A stretch of 64,000 nt of DNA from Rhabditoides inermis (Eukaryota > Nematoda > Chromadorea > Rhabditida > Rhabditidae): contig CAWZYM010000409.1 of NCBI GenBank assembly GCA_963966185.1, positions 106,001-170,000 on the forward strand. Reading direction: 5' to 3'. The notes under the pieces were generated by a model. It saw only the letters and a program-made list of their open reading frames with translations, was not told where the DNA came from and did not search any database. The position numbers and the translations under genes were made by a program. Shown here piece by piece: positions 58,764 through 64,000 of this stretch. Every line of letters starts with the position of its first letter. Within the stretch, counting starts at the first letter, position 1.

Positions 58764-60756
58764 TGGCGGCGGCTTCGCCGCCGCACTGCGCTCCGAGGCT
58801 CGCGCGCCTTCGGCGCGCTCGCCTCTCCGCGTCAACTCATAAAAACTTCAAATCTGAATTCTCCTATGGGTCTAGTACACATCAGACATCGAAATCTGTA
58901 GTTTTGAAGTTGTTCACGTTTTTGTTTACTTGTTTACTCATTATGTAAACATCAGATATGAACTCTACTATGGGTCTAGTACACATCAGACATCAGAATC
59001 TTCACTTTTGGAGTTGTTTACAATTTTGTTTACTTGTTTACCTGACTTGTAAACACTATACCTTAACTCTCCTGAAGGTTTATTATCGATTAGATATCAA
59101 AATCAGGAGATTTTGAGTTGTTTACTTTTTTGTTTACTTGTTTACCTAAGTTGTTAACATAAAAAATTGTAATTGTTTACTTGTTACCTGTACCAAGTAT
59201 GAACATTCTACCTCTAAAAATAACAAAGTTATAAATTTTTATACCATTTCTGAGTATTAAAAAAAATCGAAATTGAAAAATAAATTAAAATTCAAACACT
59301 TAATAAAAATCTGAAATATTTCATGAATATAGGTATCACGGTAAGTAGCGATAATTAAATTAGAAAATGCAGGTGTCAACTCTCATCTAGACAAAAGTCA
59401 CGGAGTCGTGAAGTGAAATTCGAAGTTTATGCTAATTTATCTCAGGTGACAGGTGAGAGGCGACAGGTGAGACGGTACCTGGCAGGTACTCAGGACCTGA
59501 AGTGTCATTGGTGAAAGGGATGAGAGAATTGAAAATATTTTCTCTAAGAAGTTGAAACATAGCTGTACTGTATTTTACGTTTTGCATCTTGCCTGATTGA
59601 TCCTGTCAGCGGTCAATATGCTCAACTGCAAAAATGAGCCACATTTGGTTGAAAATCAAGGTTTTTTGAAAAAGTGAAATCCTTCCACAATGAAGCGAAA
59701 AATCTGAATCTTTGTCAGTAAATATTAGTTTTTGAGTTATGAATTACTGTGTGAAATCCAGGTCTCAACTCTTATATAGTAAGGGATTGTAGTTGATCTA
59801 GTGAATCATGAAATATGATTTTTATTTTCAGTAATAGAGTTGAGCATACGTGCTTGTGTTGATTGTGTTATAGAGAGTAATTCACCATAAAAGTTTGAAA
59901 AATTAATATTGAAAACGAAAGAAGTTATGATCAAAAATGTAAAATTTCTACGAAAATTTGAATATTTATATTTTGAAAACGGAATAAGTATTTCATTTGA
60001 AATTGAAATGGTGTGAACGGCCAAGTGTCTTCTATCATCAGCTGAAGTTTGAAATTTTAGTCTTCAAAACTAACAAAGATATTCAAGGTTTTTGCGTTTT
60101 GCATCTTATGTGATTGATCCTGTCAGAAAATGAAAAATGCTGTAAAACTTTTTTGAACTGGCATTTCAACACGAAACTGTAAAACTGTAAATACCATGCA
60201 TGTTTCATGTTACTGTGCAAGTTGCATGACAAAATATAAAGTTTGAAGGTAGGTTTACATAGAAGTGGACCGAGTTGTTAGTGAACCCATTTAAGGAAAT
60301 TAGATAGGAACCTATGCTAATGTGTGTCTGTTAAGAGTGATTAGTTGATCTTAAGTTTGTAGTTTTAGTGTGACATGTCTCTTCAGTCTTGAGTTATGTC
60401 CTTCTGAAATTTTGGAAATTCTATATAAACCCATAAAAGGAGTTATCGGAATGAGTCCTAGTGACGTGTGTCAAGTCATTATAGTGTGCTGAGTCTAAGT
60501 TTACAGTATGAGATTCACATCTTGAAACATGGCTTGAGCATATGAGTGAAAAGTTTTTCAGGCTATGTCAAGTTGTTAGTGAAGTCATACGGTAAGTAGA
60601 GCTGTGAGCGTGAAAATGAAACGATTGCATGCGGTCACCAGAAGAATGTTAAGTTTAGAGTATGAGCTGTGTAGGTGTAATAGTCACTGAGCTAGATGTT
60701 GTGAAAAAGGTAGCCACAAGGACCATAGCAAATTTTATATAGCCCTCGCAGGGCGA
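58764..60756 (+). repeat. Family-B long unit, full length
   Basis: Monomers, CAGGTG cluster (59,440-59,492), 18S-like stretch (59,590-59,641), second short copy (about 60,110), TATATAAACCCATAAAAGG (about 60,422) and the end GGACCATAGCAAATTTTATA with hairpin GCCCTCGCAGGGC. Confidence 0.86.
59590..59641 (+). other. 18S-5'-end-like stretch
   Basis: TGCCTGATTGATCCTGTCAG followed by CGGTCAATATGCT. Confidence 0.68.
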
Positions 60757-60799
60757 CTAGCGGGCCGGAGGCTCGCTTCGCTCGCCTCCGGCCCGCTAG
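60757..60799. repeat. CTAG-edged palindrome, type P2 long
   Basis: The last one in the window. It opens a unit that is cut short after about 240 bp. Confidence 0.88.
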
Positions 60800-61035
60800 T
60801 GGCGGCGGCTTCGCCGCCGCACTGCGCTCCGAGGCTCGCGCGCCTTCGGCGCGCTCGCCTCTTCGCGTTAAATCACCAAAATTTCAAATCTGAATTCTAC
60901 TATAGCTTCAGTACACGTTAGACATCGAAATCTCAAGTTTCGGAGTTGTTTACTTTTTTGTTTACTTGTTTACCTGACTTCTAAACATCTGATATGAACT
61001 CTCCATCAAGTCTAGTACACTTTAGATATCAAAGT
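60800..61035 (+). repeat. Family-B unit, 3'-truncated
   Basis: Hairpin cluster and two TTGTTTAC monomers, then an abrupt change at about 61,035 (TTTAGATATCAAAGTCTCGC) into unrelated sequence. Confidence 0.8.
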
Positions 61036-61319
61036 CTCGCTGTCCGGCAGCGGAAGCTCCATGTCCAAGCAAAAGTTTTACTTCAATCTCTAGAAATGCA
61101 TTGACAAAAAACGGAGAGAGAGGGAGAGAGGCAAAGTTAGAGAGAAGTATATAGATATATATATATATAGAGAGAGAGAGAGAAAGGCAGTGTTCGAGCG
61201 AATAAGAGTACTGTTGTTGTTGCATTGACAACAGAAAAAAAAAATGCGAGAGAAGACCTGAGAGAAGAAAAAAGAGGAAGAGAGGGAAAAAGAGGAAGAG
61301 TTAGATGAAAAGGGAAGGA

Positions 61320-61365
<46 letters not shown>

Positions 61366-61482
61366 AGAGAGAGAGAAATAAAGAGAAAGCAGAGAGAGAG
61401 AATGAGAGAATGAAAGAGGGAGAGAGGTTGCAGTATGTAGCAAAGCTGTCTGTTTTCGTAGCATTAACACTAAAAAAAATAC

Positions 61483-61527
<45 letters not shown>

Positions 61528-62640
61528 GGGAGGAGAGGGGAGAGAGAGGGAGAGAGAGAGAGAAGGAGGGGGGCCAATATTAGAGCGATGCTGATTCGTT
61601 CCTGAGCGCATTTTATTTTTATGAAAAACAAAGGAAAGTATAGTTCAGAAAAAGAAATTTATAATGAGAATCATTAATCTATGAATTCATAGACCTTGAT
61701 AGCGGAAGCGCGCGGCAGCGTGCGGGTGCTCTTTCTGTATAAGCGAGGACATTTAAGTTCAGAAATATACATAGATCTACTGACTTGTACAACGGAGGTA
61801 CGCGGCAGCTTACCAAAGCACTTGCAGACCAGTTATTATTATTTGTGCACCGCCCCTAGACCACATACTTATCAGTGCAATCAATACATCAATCGACTAA
61901 TCTTCTCTACTTTAATAAACTGTTTCACTCAAAATGTTATGAAATTGTAGATAAACAGTATTATTGATCATAACAAAAACTTGTGTGCATTTCTATTCTT
62001 CTTATTTTCATGATCTAGAGCATTCGACAGCGCACTCATCACCCCGACCGCACGGCAAGGTGAACGAGAGGGAGGAGAACTCAGATGGCGATCACGGACA
62101 CACCGATTCCATCTTGTCGACATTCCGCTTCCTCTCCGCCACGTCGCACAAAAAATGCAAATAAACACACCGGTGATTGCCATCAATAACGGCGAACTTG
62201 TCGTTCTTCTTCGAATTAATGAACAAAGAATTGTTGTCTCAGTCTCCTTTCGAAAGAACCTTTCAAACCAATTAAAATAAAATAAAAATACCATGCATAC
62301 ACCTACGTTCTCGAACTCCCAAACATGGTTGTTGTCGACAACTTGAAAAGCTGGGCAAGATTCTAGCAACTTGATACAAATGTGTTTCTTTGAACAAATA
62401 ATAAACAATTATAAAATAGCGATAGTTACCGTAAGAACACTTGGAATAAACTCGATTCACGACGTCTGCAACTCCTTTCACAAGACACGATAGTATGTAA
62501 CGTCACGAGTCACGACACAGAAACGATTCACGAAATAATAAAATTACAGTAACAGCTCGTATCTACGATACTCCCTCGTAAGTATCTACCGCAAAAATAA
62601 CTTTCACAGTTCCATCTTATCGAAAAACTTACTTGGATCC
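61036..62640. other. Unassigned region with GA-rich tracts
   Basis: GA-rich tracts at about 61,108-61,190, 61,257-61,433 and 61,483-61,570. The rest (61,600-62,640) is unique sequence. On the plus strand a frame from about 62,020 to 62,164, preceded by ATGATCTAG and ending at TAA, could be a terminal exon (HGKVNEREENSDGDHGHT), but nothing upstream joins to it convincingly. No domain recognised. Confidence 0.5.
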
Positions 62641-62935
62641 AGTTGAGAAAATTCAAAGAAGTTTACAAAACGTTTTTGTCCGAATCTTGAGTATGATCAA
62701 AGACTGAAAGAACTTGATCTCAAACCTCTTTCACTGCGCAGAACAATCAAAGATGTTTGTACTGCACACAAGTATGTGTATGGTCAAGTTTGGGTGGACA
62801 AAGAAGACAATCCAATTGTATTGTACTCAAAAGAATCTTCAATTCAGTCAAGGAGTAGAGGAAATGGACTGAAAATCTTCTCAAAATCAACCACTGCTCT
62901 CGAACAATCTTTTCTATATCACAGAGTTTGCACTG
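62641..62935 (+). pseudogene. Decayed LINE ORF2 C-terminal fragment
   Basis: Plus strand. VEKIQRSLQNVFVRI, then after a frameshift EYDQRLKELDLKPLSLRRT, KYVYGQVWVDKEDN and RSRGNGLKIFSK. It aligns with the C-terminal part of the ORF2 at 18,100-20,877 (LDKVQRAFTKI, HRLSELSLETLWFRR, LRSNGLKITY) but is clearly diverged. It is broken by the frameshift and cut at the junction with the inverted family-A tail. Confidence 0.7.
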
Positions 62936-63469
62936 TACAAATCTGCCCGTAATCTTTTCATAACTCCTCCTGGTTTCCTTCCACGAAGTGATTTAGTCGA
63001 GGCGAGGCGACACCAAACAGTTGTCGCGGGCTGTTCAAGAAAACTAGGCAACCGTGTAAGGTCTCCCTTTACTACAACATGTATATAGGTGGCCACTACA
63101 CTTCTACCAAAATTTGCATCTTTTTGTGACCTCTGACGCCCGCTATCAATTAAATTCCTCTAATCGACGTCGTTTTATTGCCCCGCGACGAGAGAGTGTG
63201 GCGAGGTGAGAGTGCGCCAGCTGCCAGTCTGTCTGCTGTTAGAGAAAGTAACAGTAAGTTGTGCAAATTAGCGAGAACATCACCATGCACTACGAAACAG
63301 CTCACCACACTCCAACAAACTGTGCAAATTTTATTTTCTGAGCACATACAATAAAACATTACTATATGCACTCACGTCATTCTATATTCAATCAGGGAAG
63401 TGAGGCGAGGCGAAATACTATGTAACCTCCTATTCTCATCCTATACCTTTTCTCATCCCTCTCTTTTTC

Positions 63470-63528
<59 letters not shown>

Positions 63529-63582
63529 CCTCTCTCCCTCTCTCCCTCTCTCCCTCTCTCCCTCTCTTCCTCTCTTCCTCTC

Positions 63583-63632
<50 letters not shown>

Positions 63633-64000
63633 CCTCTTATATTTTATAATATTAGACCAGTGATAACTATAAGTTATACTTGGATTATAATAAATAATAA
63701 TTGTCAACCAGCTACTGATAGGCTTTTACCGCGGAGTGTGCCGGAGCGCCCTCTATGCGCATACGAAAGGTTGATAGATCAGAGAGTAGGAGAAAATGCA
63801 TATCAGTATCAGTGATCAATGTTTTATTATAATTACTGATCTACTGATCGGCTTTGACCGCGGAGGCGCGCGAAGCGTGCCGGAGCGCCCTCTATGTGCA
63901 TACGAAAGATTAAAAGATCAGAGAGTCGGAGAAAATGCATATCAGTATCAGTGATCAATTTATTATTATATTTACTGATCTACTGATCGGCTTTGAACGC
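62936..64000 (-). repeat. Inverted family-A copy (tail, GA tract, satellite)
   Basis: The reverse complement of a family-A unit: a tail segment (62,936-63,430, so the tail is truncated and its 3' signature lost), a long (CT)n/(GA)n tract (63,470-63,635), TTATCACTGGTCTAATATTA (about 63,645 on the minus strand) and 139-bp satellite from about 63,710 to the window end. It is the only family-A copy on the minus strand here. Confidence 0.85.

Noticed and set aside
61696..62164. Possible small gene on the plus strand
   Set aside because: A splice-acceptor-like ATGATCTAG and a short frame exist, but no upstream exon, domain or start fits well enough to call a gene.

Overview
This window is eukaryotic and almost entirely made of mobile and repetitive DNA. 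The multi-exon gene uses GT-AG introns, mostly 40-200 bp, with donors such as GTGAGT and acceptors such as TTTCAG. There is a CR1-type LINE, a Helitron and large satellite arrays. I see no prokaryotic features, no tRNA gene and no recognisable host housekeeping gene. A short repeated stretch that resembles the 5' end of 18S rRNA has the TCAGCG variant that I associate with nematodes. Together with the small introns this makes a nematode my best guess, but a weak one.

Left part (1-17,462): five head-to-tail composite units that I call family A. Each has a ~240-bp head, a tandem satellite of ~139 bp and/or a related 110-bp monomer, usually a (GA)n tract, and a conserved ~850-bp tail. Most end at a short GC-rich palindrome with CTAG at its edges. 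Unit 2 holds a large internal duplication with two long (AAT)n tracts. Unit 3 carries a unique insertion with a promoter-like CpG-rich segment and a perfect 120-bp inverted repeat.

17,463-31,513: a second set, family B, built on TTGTTTAC-rich monomers. It is interrupted by a CR1-like LINE on the minus strand (intact ORF2, 5'-truncated ORF1) and by a sixth family-A unit (24,089-27,908). From 27,952 two long family-B units follow, each carrying the 18S-like stretch.

31,557 to about 46,975: an autonomous Helitron-like transposon on the minus strand, the most notable object here. Its gene (46,519 down to 32,357, about 60 exons, about 2,600 residues) reads in splice phase through a macro domain, a degenerate C48/Ulp1-like protease copy, an intact-looking C48/Ulp1-like protease, a basic region with 23-residue repeats each on its own 69-nt exon, a Cys motif, a Helitron Rep (HUH and Tyr motifs) and a PIF1-type helicase. 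One extra base in the Rep region breaks the frame. Many introns hold (GA)n/(CT)n microsatellites.

46,976-61,035: more family-B units, head to tail, nearly all joined at CTAG-edged palindromes. 61,036-62,640 is AG-rich sequence I cannot assign. 62,641-62,935 is a decayed LINE tail. From 62,936 to the end lies an inverted family-A copy.

The unrelated families A and B share one 3' signature: ACCATAG, then an ATTTTA-like stretch, often a short hairpin whose stem differs between copies, then CTAG. This suggests mobilisation by one machinery, for which the resident Helitron is the obvious but unproven candidate.
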